From Chrysopilus asiliformis (Eukaryota; Arthropoda; Insecta; Diptera; Rhagionidae), in contig OZ035963.1 of the NCBI GenBank assembly GCA_964034945.1, positions 34,689,644 through 34,753,643 of the forward strand: 64,000 nucleotides of DNA, in the 5' to 3' direction. The first letter of the stretch is position 1. Each line of letters begins with the position of its first letter. The translations under genes and the position numbers were made by a program. The notes under the pieces were generated by a model. It made no database searches and was not told the DNA's origin. It was given only the letters and a program-made list of their open reading frames with translations. Below, one piece after another: positions 56,036-64,000 of the stretch.

Positions 56036-56265
56036 TGTCTCTCGCTAGAGGTCCCGGTCACGTACCAATGTCCTTCAGTTTTGCATCCCAATTCTCTTCG
56101 CGTCATGGTCAAAGCCGTCTTACCATCTGAGGATGGGACTTCCTCGTCACCTTGTTGTTAATAACCTACCGCAGACAACTTTCCGAGCCGGTTAACTTTC
56201 ACTTATTCGAATGACATGACCAGCCCACCGGAGTCTGTTGAGGTAGAGTATTCCATAAATGATGG
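56036..56265 (-). pseudogene. C-terminal tail of an RTE-like LINE reverse transcriptase
   Basis: Read on the minus strand from about 56250: LNRLRWAGHVIRISES, then a stop, PARKVVCGRLLTTR, RGSPILRW, DGFDHDAKRIGMQN and RDRDL, with four or more stops. LRWAGHV followed by an RG-rich block is the usual C-terminal signature of RTE-like and some Jockey-like LINE proteins in insects. Nothing else of the element is visible, so this is an isolated fragment. Confidence 0.7.
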
Positions 56266-56269
56266 CACC

Positions 56270-57064
56270 GGGATTTGTTAAACCAGCAATGAGGACAGAA
56301 GCGCCGCATGCGAAATTTTTTGAAATACATACGCCTTTTGTGAAAATCGTTATTATAACACTATTATAATATTATTTAAGAAATTCGGGGCAAAAGTCTT
56401 GTTCCCGGGACGCTGAGACAACGTGCCTGATTCTGGCACTGTCCCGGCCAACCTGGGACGTATGATGAAAAAAAGAGTATTTCTTTGGTTAAAAACAAAA
56501 ACGAAATCAAGGACGAGAAAAAATAGCTATGGATTTACCCGTAAGAATTTCGTTGTTTCTTCAATTTTAATGTGTTTCTGTAAATAAATTTAATGTCAGT
56601 AAATTTTTCAATATAGTATTGTTAATATATGCATGTGATAGAAGGAAATACGACAAAAACAAATATGAAATGGCCAAAAACAAACTTCCCGCAAAATATG
56701 TATTGGTTTCACATTCCGCTTGTGCTTCACCGAATTCCAACTCGTAACCGCAAATGTGAAATAGTATGTAGGGAGCTCGTGAAACGACCAGAAAATATAA
56801 TTTACAAACACATAAACTTTAAAACGCAACTTCAATATTAATGAAATGGAATGCCTATATATTTTCACTTATCCCATGCGTTCATACTATGCCAGTTTTA
56901 AGCAATCATGCAGGAAATGTCCATAAATACTTTGAACTCTCGTATTCACGATTTTACTGTGTCATCCGAATGACATTTTTAATTTATGAATTGCGGATGA
57001 AAGCGATGATTTGTTAAAGCTCCTCTTCATTTACATTGTTAAAATGAAGTTGAAAGAGTGATGG
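56270..57064. other. No gene seen
   Basis: AT-rich spacer before the intact LTR. A CCCGGGACGCTGAGACAACG / GTCCCGG segment near 56403-56450 can form a short hairpin; nothing else identified. Confidence 0.4.
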
Positions 57065-57946
57065 TGTTGTGGAGCAAAAGCCCACTTAAACAAAATTCCA
57101 TTCTTGATATTTAACAAAGTAAAATTCTATGAAATATCAATTCCACATTTGTATAAACAATGATTTCCGGCCAAGTGTTCATCGTATCAAATGACACATT
57201 GAGCCACACAAAAAGCGTTTCAATCAATTTCGCCAATTCGGCAATCCGGGACCACCGCGGATGATCGATAAGAAATGATCGATCAGCGCGTGGGTGTTAA
57301 AAGAAGAACCAGCCACTGAAGCATGCGTGGAGTAATTAGTAAGTCTGATTTCACGGCTCCAACGGATAGGAGTCAAGTCTGAATCCACGGCTCCTACCGA
57401 TAGCAAGTTTTTCTATCGACAGAAAATCACTCGTTTGGCTTTATTTTGAATTTCGAAAAGTGTTCGTGTCTTTTTAACGAAAAGTACTCGATCTTCGAAA
57501 CATTTTCTTATTCAGCGCGCACGGCACTTTCCAGTAAAAGAAAGTTAGATTAAAGTATAAAAAACAAGAAAACGGTTTAATAAAAAGCAAGGAAACGGAA
57601 ATCATTGTGGAAGGATTTGTATCTAAGTGAAAGTTTAAATAATTTTGTGTAAATCTTTGCTGTTAGTTTTCTCGACTAAGTTTCAATTAATTCAGTCTCA
57701 TGTAATTTAGAGCAATAAAGCAAATGTAATTAAGATCAAGTGAGTTTTCCTAGTGTTTGCCTCATTAACAGTTACAACCATAAATTTTGGAATTAGTTGG
57801 AAAAGTTTCTCCCGAGGAATATTCGAGCCAGGGAAACTTCTGTAGGTAAGCACTAATTAAAAATTATATAACAATTTAAACAATACAAAATTGAAATATA
57901 AGGTGTTTGTAATAAAGAACTTATAATTTATAATATAACATTTTGG
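57065..57946 (+). repeat. 5' LTR (882 bp)
   Basis: Starts TGTTGTGGAGC and ends TATAACA, giving TG...CA ends, three bases before the primer site. It has a TATAAAA at 57556-57562, a TCAGT initiator-like motif at 57692-57696 and AATAAA at 57714-57719; which of these are used is unknown. The first 121 bases are identical to 63880-64000. The minus-strand frame 57224-57406 is not a gene. Confidence 0.88.
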
Positions 57947-57949
57947 CGC

Positions 57950-57969
57950 AGCCGGTAGGATCCGGTAAA
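57950..57969 (+). promoter_or_regulatory. Primer-binding site
   Basis: TGGCGCAGCCGGTAGGATCC, three bases after the LTR. It resembles the TGGCGCAGTCGGTAGGAT-type site (tRNA-Ser) used by 17.6/297-like gypsy elements. Confidence 0.8.
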
Positions 57970-58863
57970 AACATTTAGTGGATCCTGCGTGAAGAAGTGA
58001 AAAAAAAAACAAGTGATCGGTATTTTGAATAAAACTTTGGGTGCTATTTGAAAAAGTTATAAAAGTGTTAAACGCTTTCCCCCATATAAATGAATTGCGA
58101 ACTGTACTAAATCAATTTAATCAATTTAATAAGTAAACTAAATAGTGAAGTTATACAAAAAAAAAAAAGAGACATTTAAAAAAAAAAAATTGTGCAAGCC
58201 AGTGTGGAATTGTTTCAGTCAAGGTCAAGTTCGCCTGAAAATATGCAACGGAAAAACTTCCACTGGCTTGAAAACAGTGACTAACAAAAAGAAGCTAAAA
58301 AGTTTTTAATTAAATAAAAGAAAAATAATGGAAAATAATTAAATTCATACTAAATCCAAAATTCAAATGGAATAAAAATTTAAAAAAAAAAAAATTTTTT
58401 TTTTTTAATTAAATAAAAGATTTGTCAGTAATGGACTTAATTAATTTTGATATCGAAGTGAGACTTGAAGTTTGAAATGACCGGTTGACTAGAAAGTTTG
58501 TGACGAACCAATTTATCCTCATCCTGTTTGATGTACTAAAATTACAACACTTACCACGAATACGAATAATCGCTGGACTACAAGGAGTAGTGATTCGAAG
58601 TGAATAGTATCGCTAAAACCCTTCGAGCTCCACGAAAGGAAGAGCAATTCTCACCTTCCTTTGTGTATACGTGTGTGTTGAACGAGAAAAACGCCGACGA
58701 AACTCTCCAAACCCGGCGTTTACTCAACGATCATCCAGAAAAATTTTCCACAAAGCCTATATAGGCCCACGTTGGACAAAGCCTATCAAGGCCAACAATT
58801 GAAAAAGTCCACCGGGGCCAACGCTGGAGAAAGTCCTTGGGACCAACGGGGGAAAGATCGTCA
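57970..58863 (+). other. Gypsy leader upstream of gag
   Basis: An untranslated leader of about 0.9 kb with poly-A/poly-T runs near 58172-58190 and 58380-58410. GGCC-AC-type repeats such as AAAGCCTATAT/AAAGCCTATCA (58753, 58780) and AAAGTCC (58803, 58830) lie just before gag. Confidence 0.6.
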
Positions 58864-60393
58864 ATGAGCCACGACACCCCCAACGAGGACATAAGCAGAG
58901 AATTCATCACATCCATCCTGGAGCAAACTATAAAAAATATTGAGCCATCCAGTACTTCAACACCGAAGCCAGGACATCTACGATCGGGACGCGAATACCA
59001 GCGGAAACTACAAGACAGCGATAGCAGTGTCAACAGCAACAGCGAAACCATCAAGGAAGCTTCCGCACACCTAGACGACAGCATAAACACCCCAGACGGG
59101 GACAACAACACCTCAAATCTAGAACAAGGTAAGACCGAAATGGATCAATATATAGAGATAAGTAATTTAGTCTGTAATACGGTGCCAATGTTGTTTGGGG
59201 AACCGGGTCCCCAACTTGAAAGTGAAGTTAAGAATTTTGTACGGTGCTGTGAAAGTGTCAAAGAATGTATAGAAGACACTAAGGAAACAGCACTGTGCAA
59301 GGTTCTGTCTCTGCGCATTCGCGGAAGAGCGGCGGAGCTGCTTGGGGGTCAAACAATAACCACAGTCGAAGAGTTCACAGCGTTGGTAAAGAATAAATTA
59401 TTGCCAACAAAACCGTATTACCTTTTAGTGAACGAACTGAGGTCCCTCCACCAGCTCCCCGGTGAGTCGATTGGTTCATACGTTTCACGAGTACGAAAAA
59501 TTTATTATCAGTGCCGGGAAATTCTAACCGCAAAACATGGAAACAACGCGGATCTTGTTTCTGGCGAACTGGAGGAAACAGCGGTACACATTTTGAAATA
59601 TGGGCTTTCAAACCCAAACGCACGCTTTTATATGCTCCAAGACTTGAGCAATAAATTCAATGATGTTGTAATCAAATTAATTCGATTAGAGGAGACGGAG
59701 GTTAGTTGGGCATCTCCGCCTCCGATGACGCAATTGATCCAACCTGCTAATGCAGAGTCTAGTTTAAGTAAAAGTGTTCCCAGAAACCTTGGCCATAATG
59801 AAAACGTCACAATTCCACCACGAGTTAACCAGACAAATTTCGTGAACGAAAAGCAATTTTTCAGAAAAACGAATGTCCAATGCGGTTTTTGCAGTAACCT
59901 TGGTCACACTTACGCGGAGTGTCGGAAGCGTAAGAATACCCCTTTCTGCCCTGAATGCCGCAGTTACGGACATTACCAAGACACCTGTCCCCGCCGAACA
60001 CGTAATCAACCGGGTCCTAGCAACTTCAATCGTTATGAACAAGGAGCAAGCAATTTTGGACGGTTCCAACAAAACCAGTCCAATGCTAATCGCCCTACAA
60101 ATAATGTAAATCCCGGACCTCTGCGAAACCCACAAAACAATTTCAACACAACTCGTTCACCGAATACCGGAAACGGTAGAAATCCAACTCAAAACACATT
60201 TAATCAAAATAGGCAGAACACTATAAATACAATCCAAAGTACTGGACCAATTAGCCCAGGTCCGATGAATATGCGGCCTAAATGTACGTTCTGCCAACGT
60301 ATCGGACATATAGAGTCTCAATGTCGAGCCAAAACTAATTGGCAAAATCAAAACGTATCGTCCCACCCACCCTCCCCGCAACCGGAAAACTAA
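58864..60393 (+). CDS. gag: Gypsy Gag protein (509 aa, three zinc knuckles)
   Basis: The structural protein assembles the particle and binds RNA. The frame is open from a TTG at 58837, but the first ATG is at 58864 (MSHDTPNEDISREF), which I take as the start. The N-terminal 90 residues are Ser/Asn-rich. The core then has the Gag pattern (CKVLSLRIRGRAAELLGG, LRSLHQLPGESIGSYVSRV). The C-terminal part has three CX2CX4HX4C knuckles: CGFCSNLGHTYAEC (340-353), CPECRSYGHYQDTC (362-375) and CTFCQRIGHIESQC (474-487). An Asn/Gln/Pro-rich linker separates the second from the third. No internal stop. The last 55 nt overlap pol in the -1 frame. Confidence 0.92.
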   Translation: MSHDTPNEDISREFITSILEQTIKNIEPSSTSTPKPGHLRSGREYQRKLQDSDSSVNSNSETIKEASAHLDDSINTPDGDNNTSNLEQGKTEMDQYIEISNLVCNTVPMLFGEPGPQLESEVKNFVRCCESVKECIEDTKETALCKVLSLRIRGRAAELLGGQTITTVEEFTALVKNKLLPTKPYYLLVNELRSLHQLPGESIGSYVSRVRKIYYQCREILTAKHGNNADLVSGELEETAVHILKYGLSNPNARFYMLQDLSNKFNDVVIKLIRLEETEVSWASPPPMTQLIQPANAESSLSKSVPRNLGHNENVTIPPRVNQTNFVNEKQFFRKTNVQCGFCSNLGHTYAECRKRKNTPFCPECRSYGHYQDTCPRRTRNQPGPSNFNRYEQGASNFGRFQQNQSNANRPTNNVNPGPLRNPQNNFNTTRSPNTGNGRNPTQNTFNQNRQNTINTIQSTGPISPGPMNMRPKCTFCQRIGHIESQCRAKTNWQNQNVSSHPPSPQPEN

Positions 60394-62694
60394 CGGGGGG
60401 CTGCCATCCACACCCTCCGTTAAACAATGGATGTCAGCCCAAAAAGAACGATCTAGTTCTACCCATTGAACAAAAGTGCGTCGCCACAATCCCTTTAAAT
60501 TTGACAAAGAACAATCGAGCTACATTATTAATTGATACCGGGTCGGAACTGAGCCTAATCAAGCAGGACGCTTTATCTCATCGCGCAAAAGTAAACAAAT
60601 CCGAAACGATAAAGCTCACAACTGCTTACGGCACAGGTGACACCCTCGGATCATGCACAGGGCAAATCCCAATGGAAAACCCAATTACGTGCAAATTCCA
60701 TATAATTGAAAAAAATAACACCATCCCGGGAGACGGCATATTGGGTTACGATATCCTTAAAGACAACTGCACAATAGACTGCATTAAAAGTCAATTAACA
60801 ATTCATGAAAACAAGTTAAAGCAAAATGAAATCGCTCACCAACCACCAATTCCCCAAAATGAAAATTCGAGTCGTAGGGCGTTAACCAAGGTTAAACCCT
60901 TCAGAAAACAAACGGGAGTGGTGCCAGAACAAGGAAATTGCAGTTACTTTACCCTACCACCACGAACAAATAGAATTTGCGAGTTACCATGCAGACAAAC
61001 CGGTGATCATCTCTGTCAATCTGAAGAGATTGGCCCGGGAGTGTTCATTGGAAATTGTCTCGTGAGACCGCAGAATGGCAAAGTCGCCGTCAGCATCATT
61101 AATACGAACACACACGAGTTCAAGGTACATAATTATCAGGCCAAACTTAGGCCGCTAAAAGAATACAGAATTTCCCCAATCGGGTGCAAACAATCAACAG
61201 ATGGAACCACACTATCCGAAAAAAGTGTGAACCATCTGGTTTCGAATAACACAAATCCTCGCGCAACACGGGTGATTGAACACTTTGAGTTTGATCGCTA
61301 TCTAAATACCGAGGAACATAAAGAAATTACTAATTTGTGTGCGGAATATAGTGACATATTTCATTTACCTGGTGAAAATTTAACCCAGACGACAAAGTGT
61401 TCTCACACAATTCCTACATTACCTAATTTACCAGCTATACATCGGAAGATGTATAGATTGCCTGAACGGCAACGCGGTATCATACAAGAAGAGGTCGAAA
61501 AAATGCTCAACGAAAACATAATTGCTCCAAGCGGAAGTCCCTATAACTCCCCACTTTTGGTCGTACCTAAAAAGGAAGGTGCCGACGGAATCGAACAGTG
61601 GCGGGTAGAGGTGGATTTCCGCGAGTTAAATAAAGTAACAATCGGCGATGCATACCCTCTTCCCCGAATAGAAGACATACTGGATCAGCTGGGTCACTCC
61701 AGATATTTTTCGACAATAGACCTGGCATCCGGCTATCACCAAGTCCCCATTTCCGAAGAAGATCGGTACAAAACTGCCTTCAGCACACCTTACGGACACT
61801 ACGAATTCAATAGAATGGTTTTTGGCCTCAAGGGGGCGCCTGCCACATTCCAACGTCTCATGAACACCGTTTTGATTGGACTTCAGGGATTCCATTGCTT
61901 TGTGTACATAGATGACATAGTAGTTTATGGAAGAAACCTGGAGGACCATCTAACCAAACTAACGAAAGTGTTCCAAAGATTACGACAGAGCAATTTAAAA
62001 ATAAAACCATCCAAATGCCAATTTCTTAGAAAGGAAATTGTCTATTTGGGCCACAAATGCTCTAGAGAAGGCGCATTACCAGATCCCCAAAAGACTAAGT
62101 GTGTCCAGGACTTCCCCGTCCCCAGAACAGTCCGTCAAGTACAGTCTTTCCTAGGTCTGGTAAACTATTTTCGTAAATTCATCCCGAATTTTTCCAAAGA
62201 AGCAGAAGCAATAAATAAGCTTTTGCGCAAAAATACTAAATTCAAATGGGATGAAAAATGTCAGACAGCGTTCACAAAACTAAAAAACGTTTTAGTATCC
62301 CCTCCATTGCTCGCCTATCCCGATTTCGAGCAACCCTTCCAGGTAACGACAGATCCCAGTGGAGAAGCAATTGGTGCAGTATTAACGCAAGGCGAAAAGG
62401 GCGAGGAACGACCTATTGCATTCGCAAGTCGATCTTTAAACCCTGCTGAGCGACGATATGGCACAATAGAACGGGAACTCCTGGCAATAGTAGGAGCAAT
62501 AAAAATTCAGGGACAATACAATTTCAACTGCTCTATGATGTCTGGGCAAAATTCGTTGTTCCCGCCTTTCATCAAAAATCTAAACAGGCCAAAATACGGA
62601 AACAACTTTACAAAACCCAAAAACCAATTCACTCCCCCTCGCCATCGTTTTCGAAAAAAAAAAAAAAAGAAAAAAAAAAAAAAAAAAAAAAACT

Positions 62695-62731
<37 letters not shown>

Positions 62732-62741
62732 CCTATATTAG
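60339..62741 (+). CDS. pol: Gypsy pol: protease and reverse transcriptase, cut within RNase H, no integrase
   Basis: Reached by -1 frameshift from gag (frame open from a TTG at 60339; no early ATG is needed). Numbering from there: aspartic protease LLIDTGSELSLI (about 63-74), RT from about 370 with VDFRELNKVTIGDAYPLPR near 425 and FSTIDLASGYHQVP near 460, catalytic YIDDIVVYG at about 522, and connection VQSFLGLVNYFRKFIP near 605. RNase H starts near VTTDPSGEAIGAVL (670) and breaks after ELLAIVGAIK (about 722, nt 62508). The remaining 78 residues are unrelated, run through a poly-Lys stretch from poly-A, and end in an (AT)n tract. Integrase is completely absent. In another frame, 62538-62620 (LYDVWAKFVVPAFHQKSKQ) may be a scrap of the original 3' coding end. 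Confidence 0.9.
60384..60440 (+). promoter_or_regulatory. Probable -1 frameshift site for Gag-Pol
   Basis: GGAAAAC (60384-60390) is read in gag as G GAA AAC directly before the stop TAA. After a 7-nt spacer a stem forms between GGGCTG-C-CATCC (60398-60409) and GGATG-T-CAGCCC (60429-60440): 11 pairs and one mismatch, with a 19-nt loop. Spacing and stem are as expected. The heptamer is not a canonical XXXYYYZ because the first triplet is GGA. Confidence 0.6.
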
Positions 62742-63868
62742 ACTACAAAATTAGATTACAGAAACTCCGGACACTATATATGGGTCTCACTGTTTCAAAA
62801 CAACAAATGCACAAACTAAACCCGCCAATTGTCCAGCAAAAGCAAAATTACATACTTTTAGGCAATTACCTAAATCACGTTTCGTTCCCATCAAGGTCAT
62901 GACAGTCAAACCCCGATGGAATCGAAATTGAATAAAAAAAAAAAAAAAAAAAATTTTAGCACAATCCGAAAATGAACCAGTCGATTCAAACAATACCGTT
63001 TATCCAAATTTACCGGTAAAAATTTATTAAAAAAAAAAAAAAAAAAAAATTTTTCATTTATATATATGTATATGTACATTAAAAAAAAAATCAGTAATTT
63101 TAAATATATTTTGATTAAATTAAAATTTTCCGCTATAAACGGCACAATTAAGTATTCAAAAACCAAATATGTAACCTAAGATCAGTAACTCTAAGTACAT
63201 TCGGATTCAATAAGACAGAAACATCAACAGACAGAAAAAATTAATTTTTAAGAAAATACGGAAAATAAACATGTAAGCCTAGAATTTAAGATTAAAAAAA
63301 AAAAATGTTTTACCAATACTAGTTTTGTCACCAAACATTGTCGTGTAAATTATTTTACCAATTGTTACTTCATTATCAATTAAAATTTTTGTTTTTAAAT
63401 CAAACCAAACGTTAAGAAAATTGAAATGAAATAAAACTTTACCAAAAATGTAAAAGAAAAAAAAAACCAAAATAAGGTTTCCCCAAACAACAAATTTTTG
63501 ATTAAATTGCAATTGTCCGCCTTATGCGGCACATTAGCATTTAAAAAAAAAAAAAAAATTTTTCTAAATTTTGAAGACAAAATCAGTAATTGTAAGTTTA
63601 TACTGATTCAATTAGAATTTTCCGCTCTATGCATCACATTACTATAAAAAATAAATGTTGATCATGAGACCAGTAATTTTAAGTATAACCAACCATAAAA
63701 AAAAAAAAAAAAAAAAAATTTAAAAATATAGAGTAAAAAAAAAAAAAGAGAGAAAACCAAAGTATTATCGACAGCTAAACTCATTTCAAAGCATAATTTC
63801 AATTAACCCCATAAAAAAAAAAAAAAAAAAAAATGCTTCACATTTTTTTTTTTTTTTTTTTTGTCCAC
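62509..63868 (+). repeat. A-rich, internally repetitive 3' region of the gypsy element
   Basis: Replaces the expected integrase region. It has about ten poly-A runs of 10-25 nt (for example 62655-62690, 62932-62953, 63030-63049, 63700-63718, 63811-63833), a poly-T at 63844-63862 and an (AT)n tract at 62699-62728. A diverged unit (CAGTAATTTTAAGTAT...TTGATT-AATT then ATTTTCCGCT) is present whole or in part near 63091, 63187, 63495, 63581 and 63665. No protein is encoded. Confidence 0.75.
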
Positions 63869-63879
63869 GGGGGAAGGAA
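63869..63879 (+). promoter_or_regulatory. Polypurine tract
   Basis: GGGGGAAGGAA directly before the 3' LTR (TGTTGTGG), the expected primer for plus-strand DNA synthesis. Confidence 0.9.
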
Positions 63880-64000
63880 TGTTGTGGAGCAAAAGCCCAC
63901 TTAAACAAAATTCCATTCTTGATATTTAACAAAGTAAAATTCTATGAAATATCAATTCCACATTTGTATAAACAATGATTTCCGGCCAAGTGTTCATCGT
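63880..64000 (+). repeat. 3' LTR, first 121 bp (cut by window end)
   Basis: Identical base for base to 57065-57185; the remaining roughly 760 bp lie beyond the window. Confidence 0.95.

Larger units (their letters stand above)
57065..64000 (+). mobile_element. Young Ty3/Gypsy LTR retrotransposon lacking integrase (continues past window)
   Basis: Order: 5' LTR (57065-57946), primer site (57950-57969), leader, gag, pol (protease, RT, start of RNase H), a repetitive A-rich 3' region, polypurine tract (63869-63879) and the first 121 bp of the 3' LTR. The visible 3' LTR is identical to the 5' LTR, which indicates recent insertion. There is no integrase or env. The RT and primer-site style fits the gypsy/17.6/297 part of the family, by motif only. 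The target duplication cannot be read because the right flank is outside the window. Confidence 0.9.

Noticed and set aside
58731..60507. Minus-strand frames opposite the second gypsy gag
   Set aside because: Antisense shadows; zinc knuckles and the Gag pattern are on the plus strand.
62509..63879. An env gene in the second gypsy element
   Set aside because: No open frame with signal peptide, cleavage site or membrane segment; the region is poly-A-rich repeats.
1..64000. Host protein-coding gene with introns
   Set aside because: I looked for conserved exon-like frames with splice sites outside the elements and found none I could support; short exons could be missed by eye.

Overview
This window is AT-rich eukaryotic DNA, almost certainly from an insect and probably a fly or midge. 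The evidence is the set of Ty3/Gypsy, LINE, mariner, pogo, piggyBac and hAT-type elements, plus many copies of a dispersed repeat carrying a (TCTG/TCCG)n microsatellite; the species call is inference. I see no host protein-coding gene, rRNA, tRNA gene or CRISPR array. The window is a transposable-element graveyard with a few young insertions, and most unlisted open frames are chance or repeat translations.

Layout. 1-11.9 kb: a decayed LINE reverse transcriptase (minus strand), several non-autonomous inverted-repeat elements (including a piggyBac-like one with TTAA flanks), a tRNA-derived SINE and copies of the microsatellite repeat. 13-21.4 kb: microsatellite repeats, a 144-bp near-perfect palindrome, a multi-level nest at 15.2-17.7 kb (inverted-repeat element, then hAT-like, then pogo-like, with a second SINE copy next to it) and a 1.6-kb imperfect palindrome at 19.8-21.4 kb. 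22-25.3 kb: a pogo-like element with a transposase remnant, a hAT-like element with a perfect 8-bp target duplication holding a second pogo-like element, and a piggyBac-like element. 27-29.6 kb: microsatellite repeat copies, one with about 300 bp of (CAGACGGA)-type sequence. 30-39.9 kb: a LINE with RT and RNase H domains, split by a Ty3/Gypsy element in the opposite orientation (long LTR, tRNA-Lys-type primer site, gag, pol, textbook -1 frameshift site); the gypsy 3' half is deleted. 40-45.5 kb: a mariner-end element, a 576-bp array of an 8-bp unit, an internally deleted rosa-type mariner, and a nested inverted-repeat pair. 47-56.3 kb: more small inverted-repeat elements, a second ~970-bp pogo-type element, a second TTAA element inserted in an old tandem repeat, and an RTE-like LINE tail. 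57.07-64 kb: a young Ty3/Gypsy element with intact gag but pol cut before integrase, whose 3' LTR runs off the window.

How the parts relate: nothing here looks like a host pathway. The history can be read from nesting. Old microsatellite repeats and LINEs are the targets; TA-, TTAA- and 8-bp-duplicating DNA elements sit in them; the gypsy at 57 kb appears youngest because the 121 bp of 3' LTR in view match the 5' LTR exactly. It lacks integrase, so it was presumably mobilised in trans or deleted very recently.
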